A DNA stretch of 21,236 nucleotides, taken from the NCBI GenBank assembly GCA_900543175.1, contig UQQO01000021.1, positions 1-21,236 on the forward strand, written 5' to 3'. The DNA comes from an uncultured Fusobacterium sp. (lineage in GTDB: Bacteria; Fusobacteriota; Fusobacteriia; Fusobacteriales; Fusobacteriaceae). Position 1 is the stretch's first letter; each line of letters opens with the position of its first letter. The notes below the pieces were generated by a model. The model had not been told where the DNA came from. It did no database searches and saw only the letters and a program-made list of their open reading frames with translations. The position numbers and the translations under genes are program-made. Below are positions 8,651 through 17,777 of the stretch, piece by piece.

Positions 8651-11600
8651 TATTTAACCTCAACTTCAGTTCCTTTTAAATAAGCTTCATAATTTTTATC
8701 ATACATAGCCTCTGCCATTGTTCCTGGTAATCTATATTTTCCCTTTGTTACAGTGTTAATTTTAACAAAGAAACTATTTCTTCTTGAATCATAATTATCA
8801 AAAGAGAAGAACCACATTATTCTATCATCTCTAATATCTTCATAATCAACATATGTGTCCTCTGTTTTTTCCTCTACCCACTTAGGATAATCTTGATTTA
8901 AAGCTCTTAGATTTTCTATCTCCCAACCAGTTGGCAACACTTGAGTTAAAGCTACATTATTTATAGAGAAATATCTCTCTACATCATCACTAGGTAAAAC
9001 TCTTACTTCTAACCAAAATGATTTTCCACTCTCTAAAGATTTTACAAACTCTTCTGATTGCTCTTTTCCATTTAGATCATAGTAGTGTCTTTCAATTTTA
9101 ATATTTTTAGAGATATTTTCTCCCTCATAGTTAATAGGAACACCTTCCCAATAGTAATTAACATATATCTCTTTTCCATCATTAGCTCTTACTTCTATAC
9201 TTTTAATATCTTCTGAAAGATTTTCAATATAATCTTCATCACTTGAGATAAACTTTCTAGTTTCTCCATTGATTTCAAGAATAGCTTTTAACTTCTCTTT
9301 CTCTTTATTTTCTTTTATCTCTGCCATAGTTAAAAGAGAGTAAGCACTACTTTGAGTAGATAGCCACTCTTGAGATTGAAGAACTTTTACTATCTCATTA
9401 TAAAGATTTTTCTCTATTTTCTCATAGATAGTATAGTAAGCACTTAATACTATTGCCTTGTCTTTAAGCCTTGAACCATAGCTACTTGAATAATATTCAT
9501 AACTAGCTTTAGGAATCTCTATTGAAAGCTTATCCCCTATCTCTCTAGCCATCTTCTCATCACCAGAAAGCTTATAAGCAGCTGCTAAATACCATCGACT
9601 TGGAACTAACATCTTATCTAAGTAATTTTCATACATTAAGTTCATCTCACTAATATCTGGCTCTCCTGCCAATGCCAATAGATAAAGAGTATAAGCTTTT
9701 AGATCTATATCTCCACTATAATTTTTAGCCTGTTGTTTACTAAATCTCAACCATTTTTCATACATATCATTAGGTATGTAGTAACCTCTATCTTTAGCAT
9801 TTATTAGGAAATGCCCAACATAGTTAGTTGCCCATAAATTACTATCTGAATCTCCTATCCAATATGAGAAAGATCCATCATATAATTGAAATCTTGAAAG
9901 TCTAGCAATTCCACTATTAATATTTTTAGTTATCTCTTTCATATCAAAGTTCTTTTCATATGATAGTTTTGATATAAATAGTTGTGGGAAAACACTTGAA
10001 GTTGTTTGTTCTACACAGCCATAAGGGTATCTAATTAACCATTGTAATCTCTCATCTATTGCTAAAATAGGTGAAGATGAGATAGTTATTCTACTATTTA
10101 CACTACCACTTACAAACTCTTTTGGTACATTAAAATCTTGTTCACTCTCCACACTTTTTACTTCATTGATATAGATATATGGAGAGTTGGAATTTATAGC
10201 TATATTAGTTACCTCTTCATGATCATATCTTGATGAATCCACAGATATTTTTATCTTCTCTACCCCTATTCTATTTGGAACTTTTATTTTAAAGAACAAT
10301 GTTTTTTTCTCTTTATTCTTTAACTCAATCTCTTCTTTTTGAATCTCACCATTAAACTCTAAACTTACTTTTATATCTCCTACTCCCTCTTCTAAAGCAA
10401 AAATCTCCACTGGAATAGTCAACTCATCTCCAACTTTTAAACCTCTTGGAATTGAACTATTTAACACCACAGGAGCTTTTACTAAAATCTCTTTTTCAGC
10501 ACTTCCATATTTTTCAAAATCAGCACCTACCACCATTACCTTAACAGCACCCATATAGTTTGGCATTAAAAATTCAACTTCCCCTTCTCCATTTTCATCT
10601 GTGGAAAGTACCCCTTTAAACATAACAACAGGTTTAAATCTCTCTGCATCTTCTATTCCTAGTTGTTTACTTCTACTTTTATTAGCCATTAAAGATTCAG
10701 CTAAGAAATCTCCACCACCAGCTTTTAAAACTTGGTGTACCTCTCCAAAAGTTTTTCCTATGATCTCATTGTAGTTATCAAAAGCTGAAATTTGTAGTGC
10801 CTCTTTTTGATAAAAATATTTCCAAGGATCTGGTGTTTTAAATCCTGTAATATCTAAAAGCCCCTCATCTACAACAGCAACTGTATAATCTATTTTACTA
10901 TTAGCTCTATTTTTTACCTTAACTTTAAAAGTTTCATTTGGTTTTATCTCATCTGGAGCTAAAATATCTAAATTTAACCTAGTAGAATCATCTTTTACCA
11001 TCAATGGTACTGCTCCATATAATCTCAATGGTCTATCATTTGTATAGTTTTCATAATCTTGGAATAGTGCAACTGTTACATAGGCATTAGGGAACATCTC
11101 TTCACTTATCTCTACCTCTTCAACATTCTCTATTCCCTCTACATCTTTCCAATATCTCTTCAAAATTTGCCCAGATTTTTCAACAGTTACTAAAGCTCTT
11201 GCTCCCTTTTCTCCCTCATAGTATATCTTTGCTCTATCTCCAATATTATACTGCTCTCTATCGGCTTTTATCTTCAAAGTATCTATTTTTTTACTAATAC
11301 TAGAATCTATCCAAGTACTTGCATATAGATTTACCCCTGTCTTTTGTCCTGTTGCAAGATCTTCAACCTCAACTAAAATTTCCCCTGTTCCATTAATTTC
11401 ACAATCTATTAAATATGGTTTATCTAAAGATACAAACTCTTTCTCAGAGATCAAAGTTGTATTGCTATCTGTTTTTATTGATTTTAGGAAACTTCCATAG
11501 TCACTATAATCCCACCACCAAGAGTACTCATTTCTATATATTCTATATTTTAATTTTCTTCCTGCTACCAATTCCTTTCCATCATTTGTTACAGATATTA

Positions 11601-13506
11601 CTTTAAGATTTAATCTGTCTCCACTTTTAATATAATCTCTTCCACTATTTTCAATTCCTACATATGTATCAAATTTTTTCAATAAAATTTCCTCTATATT
11701 AGTTACTGGTCTACCACCAGTTTCTAAAACTCTTGTAACTATTCTTCCAGTTAAATTGATATTTGAAGGAGATATTTTTTCTACATTATATGTAACTTCT
11801 CCTCTTCCATTTGCATCTAAAACTCCTTTTTTTTGATCATTATAGTAAAAACTATAAGTTGTAGGATCTTTAAATACATAGTTTTTATACTTCTCAAAAG
11901 AGATCTCTTCCTCTCTTACTTCCAATTCACTTGTATATTTCAGATCACTTCCTGGAGCTCCAAAAAGATAATCAGATTTTACACTATATTTCAACTCTTT
12001 CTCTTGAGATAGATCCACCTCTTTAGGAGCTTCAGTTTCCACTTTTATTTTATAAGGAACTATTGTTTCAACAGGTATATCCTTTTGAAACTTATCTCCA
12101 CCTAATTCAACCTCTACCTTCCATAAACCAGTTTCTGAATCTTGATTAGTTTCAATCTCAAAAGTGTAAAATCCATTTTTACTATCTTTTATAACTCTAT
12201 TCTCAATAAATTTTTCTCCTCTAGGTGTATAAACATTTACCTTTATAGGTTGCCCCTCTGGAAAAGTTTTTTTATCACTTCTAGCTATAACAGAGAAATA
12301 TATCTTGTCTCCTGGTCTATAAATTCCTCTATCTGTATATAAGAACCCTTTTACACCTTTGCTACTATAAATTCCATCAACTGCAAATCCCTCATATGAA
12401 AGTTGAGAATCATCAAATTTTAAAATTGATTTCTCCTCTCCTTTTTCACTAAGTAGATAAAAAATCTTATCGTTGTTATTAAAAATAACCTCTCCATTTT
12501 CATCAGTTACTTTCTCTTCTAAAAGTTGATTATTCGTTGTTATAGCCTTAACTTTTGCCCCTTTTACTAAAGAGTTGTCTGTTATATTAAGAACATTTAC
12601 TACAATGTTATCCCTTGTTTTTTGAGCTACCATTGCATTATCTGACAGCATAACAACTTTTCCTATCTTTCCATTGTTCTCAAAGAAACTATATTTTTTC
12701 CAATTTTCTACATCATCTGGAAACTTATAATCTATTCCTTTCTCATCAAAAGATAGTTCAACTATATAAAATCCCTTCTTATCAGCTAAATTTCCTAAAT
12801 CTATCTCTGTTTGAATCCACTTGTTTTTTATACTATCAAGAGTGTAAGTTTTCTCTAAAATAGTATCTCCTATCTTGTAAAACTCCCCTTGTAAAGCATA
12901 GTTAAAAACATTTCCATTTCCTTTAAAATTAAACTCTTGCAAAAATTGTGTTGTATTATTTTCATAGATTTTCTTCAAAGTAACATTAACTTTTTTTACA
13001 TTAAGAGATCTAAAACTTATCCTCTTTTCATTTACCCCAGGTAAAATTATTCCCTCATTTGAAAAAGATATTTTAGGCTCTAAATCTTTAAAGGATACAG
13101 TAGTTTTATAATTCTCCTTCAGTTCTAAACCATCTTTAGATTTTAATCCCTCTCTTATCTCAACTTCATAAGTGTCACCTAAATTAAAATCCCCAGTAAT
13201 TACCACCTTATTTTTAATTTTAACCAAAGTATACGGAATATCACTATTTACTTTTACATAGGCATCAATATCACTATTGAGATCTAAATCTTCAGAGAAT
13301 CTTATCTCTATACTTTTCTTTCCAGATGAAACTGTTGAAACTTCCACTATATTTAAATATTTTTCCTCTTGTTTTATCTCTTCCTTTTCTTTTTCTAATT
13401 CAATATTTGAACTTACCTCTTTATTCTCTTGAACTTTCTCCTGTTCTGCTTCTTTTCCACACCCTAATATAGTAACCAACATCAAAAATGCCAATAACTT
13501 TTTCAT
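8650..13506 (-). CDS. Bacterial alpha-2-macroglobulin lipoprotein (thioester protease trap, YfhM-like)
   Basis: A periplasm-facing lipoprotein thought to trap invading or leaked proteases covalently, protecting the cell when the envelope is breached. The 1618-residue length matches E. coli YfhM (about 1650). Residues 1-16 form a lipoprotein signal ending ILGC, with Cys16 as the predicted lipidation site. Macroglobulin-like domains follow, with the MG3 motif YRPGD near residue 395. A short Gly/Ser/Lys-rich stretch (KAGGGDF near 929) precedes the A2M domain and is the candidate bait region. The thioester motif GCVEQ is intact with Cys1164 and Gln1167, starting an alpha/alpha thioester domain. 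The C-terminal domain ends with a YRLPGTMAEAMYD segment like that of YfhM. The start has a strong GGAGG site and lies 23 nt after recQ. The stop overlaps pbpC, its usual genomic partner. Confidence 0.94.
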   Translation of the reverse strand: MKKLLAFLMLVTILGCGKEAEQEKVQENKEVSSNIELEKEKEEIKQEEKYLNIVEVSTVSSGKKSIEIRFSEDLDLNSDIDAYVKVNSDIPYTLVKIKNKVVITGDFNLGDTYEVEIREGLKSKDGLELKENYKTTVSFKDLEPKISFSNEGIILPGVNEKRISFRSLNVKKVNVTLKKIYENNTTQFLQEFNFKGNGNVFNYALQGEFYKIGDTILEKTYTLDSIKNKWIQTEIDLGNLADKKGFYIVELSFDEKGIDYKFPDDVENWKKYSFFENNGKIGKVVMLSDNAMVAQKTRDNIVVNVLNITDNSLVKGAKVKAITTNNQLLEEKVTDENGEVIFNNNDKIFYLLSEKGEEKSILKFDDSQLSYEGFAVDGIYSSKGVKGFLYTDRGIYRPGDKIYFSVIARSDKKTFPEGQPIKVNVYTPRGEKFIENRVIKDSKNGFYTFEIETNQDSETGLWKVEVELGGDKFQKDIPVETIVPYKIKVETEAPKEVDLSQEKELKYSVKSDYLFGAPGSDLKYTSELEVREEEISFEKYKNYVFKDPTTYSFYYNDQKKGVLDANGRGEVTYNVEKISPSNINLTGRIVTRVLETGGRPVTNIEEILLKKFDTYVGIENSGRDYIKSGDRLNLKVISVTNDGKELVAGRKLKYRIYRNEYSWWWDYSDYGSFLKSIKTDSNTTLISEKEFVSLDKPYLIDCEINGTGEILVEVEDLATGQKTGVNLYASTWIDSSISKKIDTLKIKADREQYNIGDRAKIYYEGEKGARALVTVEKSGQILKRYWKDVEGIENVEEVEISEEMFPNAYVTVALFQDYENYTNDRPLRLYGAVPLMVKDDSTRLNLDILAPDEIKPNETFKVKVKNRANSKIDYTVAVVDEGLLDITGFKTPDPWKYFYQKEALQISAFDNYNEIIGKTFGEVHQVLKAGGGDFLAESLMANKSRSKQLGIEDAERFKPVVMFKGVLSTDENGEGEVEFLMPNYMGAVKVMVVGADFEKYGSAEKEILVKAPVVLNSSIPRGLKVGDELTIPVEIFALEEGVGDIKVSLEFNGEIQKEEIELKNKEKKTLFFKIKVPNRIGVEKIKISVDSSRYDHEEVTNIAINSNSPYIYINEVKSVESEQDFNVPKEFVSGSVNSRITISSSPILAIDERLQWLIRYPYGCVEQTTSSVFPQLFISKLSYEKNFDMKEITKNINSGIARLSRFQLYDGSFSYWIGDSDSNLWATNYVGHFLINAKDRGYYIPNDMYEKWLRFSKQQAKNYSGDIDLKAYTLYLLALAGEPDISEMNLMYENYLDKMLVPSRWYLAAAYKLSGDEKMAREIGDKLSIEIPKASYEYYSSSYGSRLKDKAIVLSAYYTIYEKIEKNLYNEIVKVLQSQEWLSTQSSAYSLLTMAEIKENKEKEKLKAILEINGETRKFISSDEDYIENLSEDIKSIEVRANDGKEIYVNYYWEGVPINYEGENISKNIKIERHYYDLNGKEQSEEFVKSLESGKSFWLEVRVLPSDDVERYFSINNVALTQVLPTGWEIENLRALNQDYPKWVEEKTEDTYVDYEDIRDDRIMWFFSFDNYDSRRNSFFVKINTVTKGKYRLPGTMAEAMYDKNYEAYLKGTEVEVK

Positions 13507-13529
13507 TTTCCCTCCTTATGTTGCTCCTA

Positions 13530-15452
13530 TCACTTTAAAAATATAGTTTTCAATAGAATATCTCTTAATTTATCGTTGCTAATTTTTAGATTAAGCTTTT
13601 CTTTTAATTTTTCTATTCTCTGCTCCTCTAAATATCTCTCTTCATTCAAATTATCTCTATGTATAATCTCCATCTCTTCATCAGAAAACTTATTTATTAC
13701 CTTTAAAAATTCCTCTCCATAGTTTTTAAACTTCTGATTTCCTATACCCCTTATTTTTAACATATCCCATCTATTTTTAGGTTTTTTCTCTGCTAACTCC
13801 ATAAGTGTCAAATCTGAAAATACAATATAAGGAGCTACATTTTCCCTCTCAGCAATCTCACTTCTCAACTGATTTAAATTTTCAAATAGTGGATCTTCAT
13901 AGTAATCAAAGGTTACCTTCTCATCTATTCTTCTAAAAACAGTTATCTCATTTTTCAAGACTTTTCTAGCTCTCTCATTCAATTTTAAAACTGGAAAACT
14001 TCCTGCACTTTGTTCTAAATATCCATCTGATATTAAGAAATTTATAAACTCCTCTATCCACTTTATCTCTCTATCTCTTAATATTCCAAAGGTAGAAAGT
14101 TTATTGTACTCTTTTCTATCCATTTTACTATCTGAACGTCCAACTAATATATTAGTTAAAGTCGATATTCCAATACTCTCTTTAGCTCTCCCTATACAAG
14201 ATAGAACTTTTTGTGCATCAATCGTTAAATCCTCTACATTCTTAAAAGATTTACAGTTACTACAATTTCCACAATAATTTTTTATTCTCTTATCTCCAAA
14301 ATATTTTAAAATATATTCACGATAACAGCTCTCTAAATAGGCATACTCCACCATTACATCTAATTTAGCTCTCTTCTCCTTTTTTAAACTATCCTCTGTC
14401 TCCTCATTGGAGTCAATTAGATACTCTTGTAATCCTATATCCTCTTCAAAAAACATCAAAATAGCCTCTGCTGGAGCTCCATCTCTTCCTGCACGTCCTG
14501 CCTCTTGGTAGTAACTTTCCATATCCTTAGGAATATTTCTATGTATTACAAACCTCACATTTGATTTATCTATTCCCATTCCAAAAGCATTTGTTGCTAC
14601 CATTATCTTTATCTCATCTTTAATAAACTTCTCTTGATACTCTTTCCTCTCTTTTTCATTAAGTCCAGCATGATATTTTCCTACATTGTATCCCCTAATA
14701 TCTTTTAAATATGAGTATAAATTGTCTACCTCTTTTCTTGTTGAGGCATATATTATTCCAGATTTCTTAGGATTTTTCTTCAGATAATCTACTATCCAAG
14801 CCTCTGGTACAACATTTCTCACTACCTTAAAAAATATATTTTCTCTATCAAAACCAGCTACATATAAGAAAGGTTCTCTCATCTGAAGTTTATCCTCTAT
14901 ATCTTCCCTTACTTGTAGAGTTGCTGTGGCTGTAAGAGCAAGAATCTGTGGTCTTTTCCCTACCTTCTTTAAAAAGTTTGGTATCTCTAGATAACTTTTT
15001 CTAAAATCGTGTCCCCATTGAGATATACAATGTGCCTCATCTACTGCTACCATTGAGATGTCTAACTTCCCAATAAAAGATGAAAACTTCTCATTTTCAA
15101 ATCTTTCTGGAGCTATATATATTATCTTTACACTGCCACTTTTTATCTTATGAATTGCCTCTATATACTCTTCTTTAGATAGTGTTGAATTAATATATAC
15201 ACTCTTTATTCCTAACAATTTTAAACTATCCACTTGATCTTTCATAAGAGAGATCAAAGGGGAGATTACAAGGGTTATTCCTCTAAATAACAGTGCTGGA
15301 ATTTGATAACAGATAGATTTTCCTCCTCCTGTACTCATCACCCCTAATGTATCTCTACGTGACAATACTGAGGAGATTATAACCTTCTGCCCCTCTCTAA
15401 AATCATCATATCCATATATCTCTTTTAATAATCTTCTAGCTTCTATTTTCAT
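13530..15452 (-). CDS. recQ: ATP-dependent DNA helicase RecQ
   Basis: A 3'-to-5' DNA helicase for recombination and repair. From the ATG at 15450-15452 it has 640 residues. Walker A TGGGKS is at 41-46, DEAH at 138-141 followed by CISQWGHDFR, LTATA at 173-177 and motif VI QEAGRAGRDG at 316-325. The RecQ zinc cysteines are C376, C394, C397 and C400. The RQC winged helix covers about 405-505 and the HRDC domain about 520-585, giving the complete three-domain architecture plus a charged tail of about 45 residues. A TTG five codons upstream (15465-15467) is possible but would sit only about 10 nt after the predicted transcription start, with no room for a ribosome binding site. The ATG has GGTGA about 4 nt upstream. 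The A2M gene follows after 23 nt, so recQ probably heads the envelope operon, though with no obvious functional link. Confidence 0.94.
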   Translation of the reverse strand: MKIEARRLLKEIYGYDDFREGQKVIISSVLSRRDTLGVMSTGGGKSICYQIPALLFRGITLVISPLISLMKDQVDSLKLLGIKSVYINSTLSKEEYIEAIHKIKSGSVKIIYIAPERFENEKFSSFIGKLDISMVAVDEAHCISQWGHDFRKSYLEIPNFLKKVGKRPQILALTATATLQVREDIEDKLQMREPFLYVAGFDRENIFFKVVRNVVPEAWIVDYLKKNPKKSGIIYASTRKEVDNLYSYLKDIRGYNVGKYHAGLNEKERKEYQEKFIKDEIKIMVATNAFGMGIDKSNVRFVIHRNIPKDMESYYQEAGRAGRDGAPAEAILMFFEEDIGLQEYLIDSNEETEDSLKKEKRAKLDVMVEYAYLESCYREYILKYFGDKRIKNYCGNCSNCKSFKNVEDLTIDAQKVLSCIGRAKESIGISTLTNILVGRSDSKMDRKEYNKLSTFGILRDREIKWIEEFINFLISDGYLEQSAGSFPVLKLNERARKVLKNEITVFRRIDEKVTFDYYEDPLFENLNQLRSEIAERENVAPYIVFSDLTLMELAEKKPKNRWDMLKIRGIGNQKFKNYGEEFLKVINKFSDEEMEIIHRDNLNEERYLEEQRIEKLKEKLNLKISNDKLRDILLKTIFLK

Positions 15453-15483
15453 GAACTCACCAATCAAATTTTTTCTTACCTAT

Positions 15484-15492
15484 ATTATACCA
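15484..15492 (-). promoter_or_regulatory. Predicted recQ promoter, extended -10
   Basis: The minus strand carries TGGTATAAT (TATAAT at 15484-15489, TGG at 15490-15492) in the 78-nt gap between the alcohol dehydrogenase and recQ. No good -35 is visible at 16-18 nt spacing, as expected for an extended -10 promoter. It places the transcript start near 15477 and so helps choose the ATG at 15452 as the recQ start. Confidence 0.6.
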
Positions 15493-15530
15493 TAACCCTA
15501 GAAAATATCTTATGAAATACAATTATTTTA

Positions 15531-16577
15531 TTATTCTTTCATATTAATGGCTATTTTAATAACTCCATCTCTCTTATTTTCAAAAATTTCATATGCTTCC
15601 ATTATATCTTTAAATTTCATTCTATGAGTAATCAATGGTGTTGCATCTATCTTCTTTTCCTCAATATATTTCATTATCTTATCACAATCACAACCATCTA
15701 CCCCACCAAATTTAATTGTTAAATTCTTTCCATATATATTTGGTAAAGGCAATACTTGATCTTTTTCATACATAGCCACCAATACAACTGTTCCATTTGG
15801 ACGAGCTATTTTTAGTGCTAAATCAAAAGTTCTCTCTCCTCCAGCTACTTCAAAAACTTTATCTGCACCTCTTCCCTCTGTATATTTCAAAATCTCTTTC
15901 TCAATATCCACTTTCAAAGGATTTAAAACTATGTCAGCATAACTGTTTTTCTTAACTAGCTCCAGTCTATTCTCATCAACATCTATTGCAATTATCTTTT
16001 TAGGATTGTGCAATTTCAAATTTAATAGTGTACAAAGCCCTGTTGGTCCTGCGCCTATTACAACTACTGTATCATCTTTCTCTATCTCTCCTATCTTGCA
16101 TGCCCAATATCCTGTTGATAGCAAGTCTCCTGTAAATAGTGCCTCTTCATCTGTTACACTATCTGGTATCTTAGTTAAGCAATTATCAGCAAAAGGGATA
16201 CGTGTATACTCCCCTTGTCCACCATCTATTCTACAACCTAAAGCCCAACCACCATTTTTATCTGTACAATTATTTACATAACCTCTTTTACAATAGAAAC
16301 ACTCTCCACAAAAAGTTTCACAATTTACTGCAACTCTATCTCCAATATTAAAATTCTTAACCTTCGCTCCCTTTTCCTCTACTACTCCTACAAATTCATG
16401 CCCTAAAACTACTCCTTTAACTGCCCTTGGAACAAATCCCCTCTTTATATGAATATCACTTGAACATATAGTTGTTGTTGTAACTTTTAATATAACATCT
16501 GTATCCTCTATCAATTTAGGTTTCTCACACTCTTTTAATACCAATCTATCAATATCCTCATATACAACTGCTTTCAT
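15531..16577 (-). CDS. Zinc-dependent alcohol dehydrogenase (medium-chain, GroES-like)
   Basis: A cytosolic NAD(P)-dependent oxidoreductase of 348 residues. Predicted catalytic zinc ligands are C38, H60 (GHE at 59-61) and D151, the same arrangement as in the Thermoanaerobacter secondary alcohol dehydrogenase. A structural zinc site is also present: C90, C93, C96 and C104 in the C-x2-C-x2-C-x7-C pattern. The Rossmann motif GAGPTG is at 175-180. An aspartate (D199, in IAIDVDENR) at the end of the second beta strand suggests NAD(H) rather than NADP(H). The substrate cannot be fixed from sequence; secondary alcohols, butanediol, sorbitol or threonine are all handled by relatives. It is a stand-alone gene with its own promoter-like sequence, divergent from mnmH. 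I see no clear terminator after it, so some transcripts may run into recQ. Confidence 0.88.
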   Translation of the reverse strand: MKAVVYEDIDRLVLKECEKPKLIEDTDVILKVTTTTICSSDIHIKRGFVPRAVKGVVLGHEFVGVVEEKGAKVKNFNIGDRVAVNCETFCGECFYCKRGYVNNCTDKNGGWALGCRIDGGQGEYTRIPFADNCLTKIPDSVTDEEALFTGDLLSTGYWACKIGEIEKDDTVVVIGAGPTGLCTLLNLKLHNPKKIIAIDVDENRLELVKKNSYADIVLNPLKVDIEKEILKYTEGRGADKVFEVAGGERTFDLALKIARPNGTVVLVAMYEKDQVLPLPNIYGKNLTIKFGGVDGCDCDKIMKYIEEKKIDATPLITHRMKFKDIMEAYEIFENKRDGVIKIAINMKE

Positions 16578-16620
16578 TTTACCTCTTCCTTTCTATTTTT
16601 TATCTTTTCTTTCATTAATA

Positions 16621-16649
16621 TATATACTCTATAATCTATATTTTAGCAA
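16621..16649 (-). promoter_or_regulatory. Possible alcohol dehydrogenase promoter
   Basis: On the minus strand TTGCTA (16644-16649) is followed after 17 nt by TATATA (16621-16626), about 44 nt before the ATG. The -35 is the same hexamer seen before mltG. The -10 has one mismatch and no TGn extension. It shares the 159-nt divergent gap with the mnmH promoter, whose -35 lies only 24 nt away. No operator palindrome is obvious. Confidence 0.4.
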
Positions 16650-16673
16650 GGTTATTAATTTATTTTAAATCTT

Positions 16674-16703
16674 TTGAATAAAATAGGAAAAACATGATAT
16701 AAT
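16674..16703 (+). promoter_or_regulatory. Predicted mnmH promoter, extended -10
   Basis: TTGAAT (16674-16679), 18 nt, TATAAT (16698-16703), with TGA immediately before the -10. It lies about 33 nt before the mnmH ATG. A strong AGGAGG ribosome binding site (16722-16727) follows at 9 nt from the start codon. Confidence 0.65.
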
Positions 16704-16736
16704 ATATATTATTTTATTTTCAGGAGGCTTTAAAAC

Positions 16737-17771
16737 ATGAGTAACACCATTACATATAAAGAGGTTTTAGAATTAGATAACTATATACTTATTGATGTTA
16801 GAACACCTAAAGAGTTTGCTAGAGAACCAATTATAGGAGCAATAAATATTCCTGTTCTATTAGATGATGAAAGAGTAACAGTTGGAACTACATATGTTCA
16901 ACAATCTAAAGAGCTTGCTAAAGAGATTGGAATAAACTGTATATCAAAAAGACTTCCTGAAATTTTTAAACAGATACAGGAACTTTCAAAAAAATATAGA
17001 AGACTTGTTTTCTATTGTGCTAGAGGGGGAATGAGAAGTGGCTCTATGTCTGCTCTTTTTGGCTCACTTGGTTATAGAGTTTCTAAATTAGAGGGTGGGT
17101 ATAAAGCATATAGAGAGTATGTTGCTAAGAATACCCCAATAGCTAATGAGGGATTTAAATATATTGTTTTACATGGTAGAACAGGAATTGGAAAAACTAA
17201 GATTCTTAATAAGTTAGAAGAGTTAGGTTATCCAGTTATGGACTTAGAAAAGATGGCTGATCATAAGGGATCTTTCTTTGGTAATCTATGTGAAAAAAGA
17301 CAACAAAGTCAAAAGAGATTTGAAAGTGAGATTTTTCATTTTCTTTTAAATAATAAGAAAGGGTATATTATTGCTGAAAGTGAAAGTAAAAGAATAGGAG
17401 ATGCTTATATTCCTGAGTCAGTATATGATTCTCTTGTTTCTGGTTATCACTTAATGGCTGATACAACTCTTGAACATAGAATTGAAGTGCTTATGGAAGA
17501 TTATGCCAATGCTTCAAAGGAGGAGTTAAAAGCTTCGCTTACTAAAGTTGGACGTTACATTTCTAAGAAAAACCTTGCTAAATATATGGAGCTTCTTGAA
17601 AACAATAAATTGGTTGAACTTGCTACTGATTTAGTGAAAGAGTACTATGATCCACTTTATCAAAAGAGTATTGATAAATACATGTTTAATGAGCATATTT
17701 TCTACTCAACTACTGATGAGGGGGTAGAAAAGGTTATTGAGTTTTTAAAGGCTCATGGGTTTGAGGAGTAG
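16737..17771 (+). CDS. mnmH: tRNA 2-selenouridine synthase MnmH (SelU)
   Basis: It replaces sulfur in 2-thiouridine at the wobble base of tRNA-Lys, -Glu and -Gln with selenium from selenophosphate. The family is also known to geranylate the thiouridine as an intermediate. The product has 344 residues, close to E. coli SelU. The N-terminal rhodanese domain (about 1-130) has the catalytic loop CARGGMRSG with C94. The C-terminal P-loop domain starts with Walker A GRTGIGKT (147-154). The start has a consensus AGGAGG. It is the only complete gene on the plus strand in the window, has its own promoter, and ends at a strong hairpin. It needs selenophosphate synthetase (SelD), which is not here. The call rests on the rhodanese-plus-P-loop fusion, which is specific to this family. 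Confidence 0.93.
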   Translation: MSNTITYKEVLELDNYILIDVRTPKEFAREPIIGAINIPVLLDDERVTVGTTYVQQSKELAKEIGINCISKRLPEIFKQIQELSKKYRRLVFYCARGGMRSGSMSALFGSLGYRVSKLEGGYKAYREYVAKNTPIANEGFKYIVLHGRTGIGKTKILNKLEELGYPVMDLEKMADHKGSFFGNLCEKRQQSQKRFESEIFHFLLNNKKGYIIAESESKRIGDAYIPESVYDSLVSGYHLMADTTLEHRIEVLMEDYANASKEELKASLTKVGRYISKKNLAKYMELLENNKLVELATDLVKEYYDPLYQKSIDKYMFNEHIFYSTTDEGVEKVIEFLKAHGFEE

Positions 17772-17777
17772 AAAGAG

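Noticed and set aside
15493..15530. Possible terminator after the alcohol dehydrogenase
   Set aside because: No stem longer than a few A-T pairs could be found between the stop and the recQ promoter.
16006..16281. 91-codon plus-strand open frame inside the alcohol dehydrogenase
   Set aside because: Antisense shadow of the conserved zinc and Rossmann region; no start signal and low-complexity Ser/Pro/Val content.
16578..16736. Riboswitch or operator in the alcohol dehydrogenase/mnmH divergent gap
   Set aside because: Nothing beyond two promoter-like elements and an SD site; no structured leader or palindromic operator could be made out.
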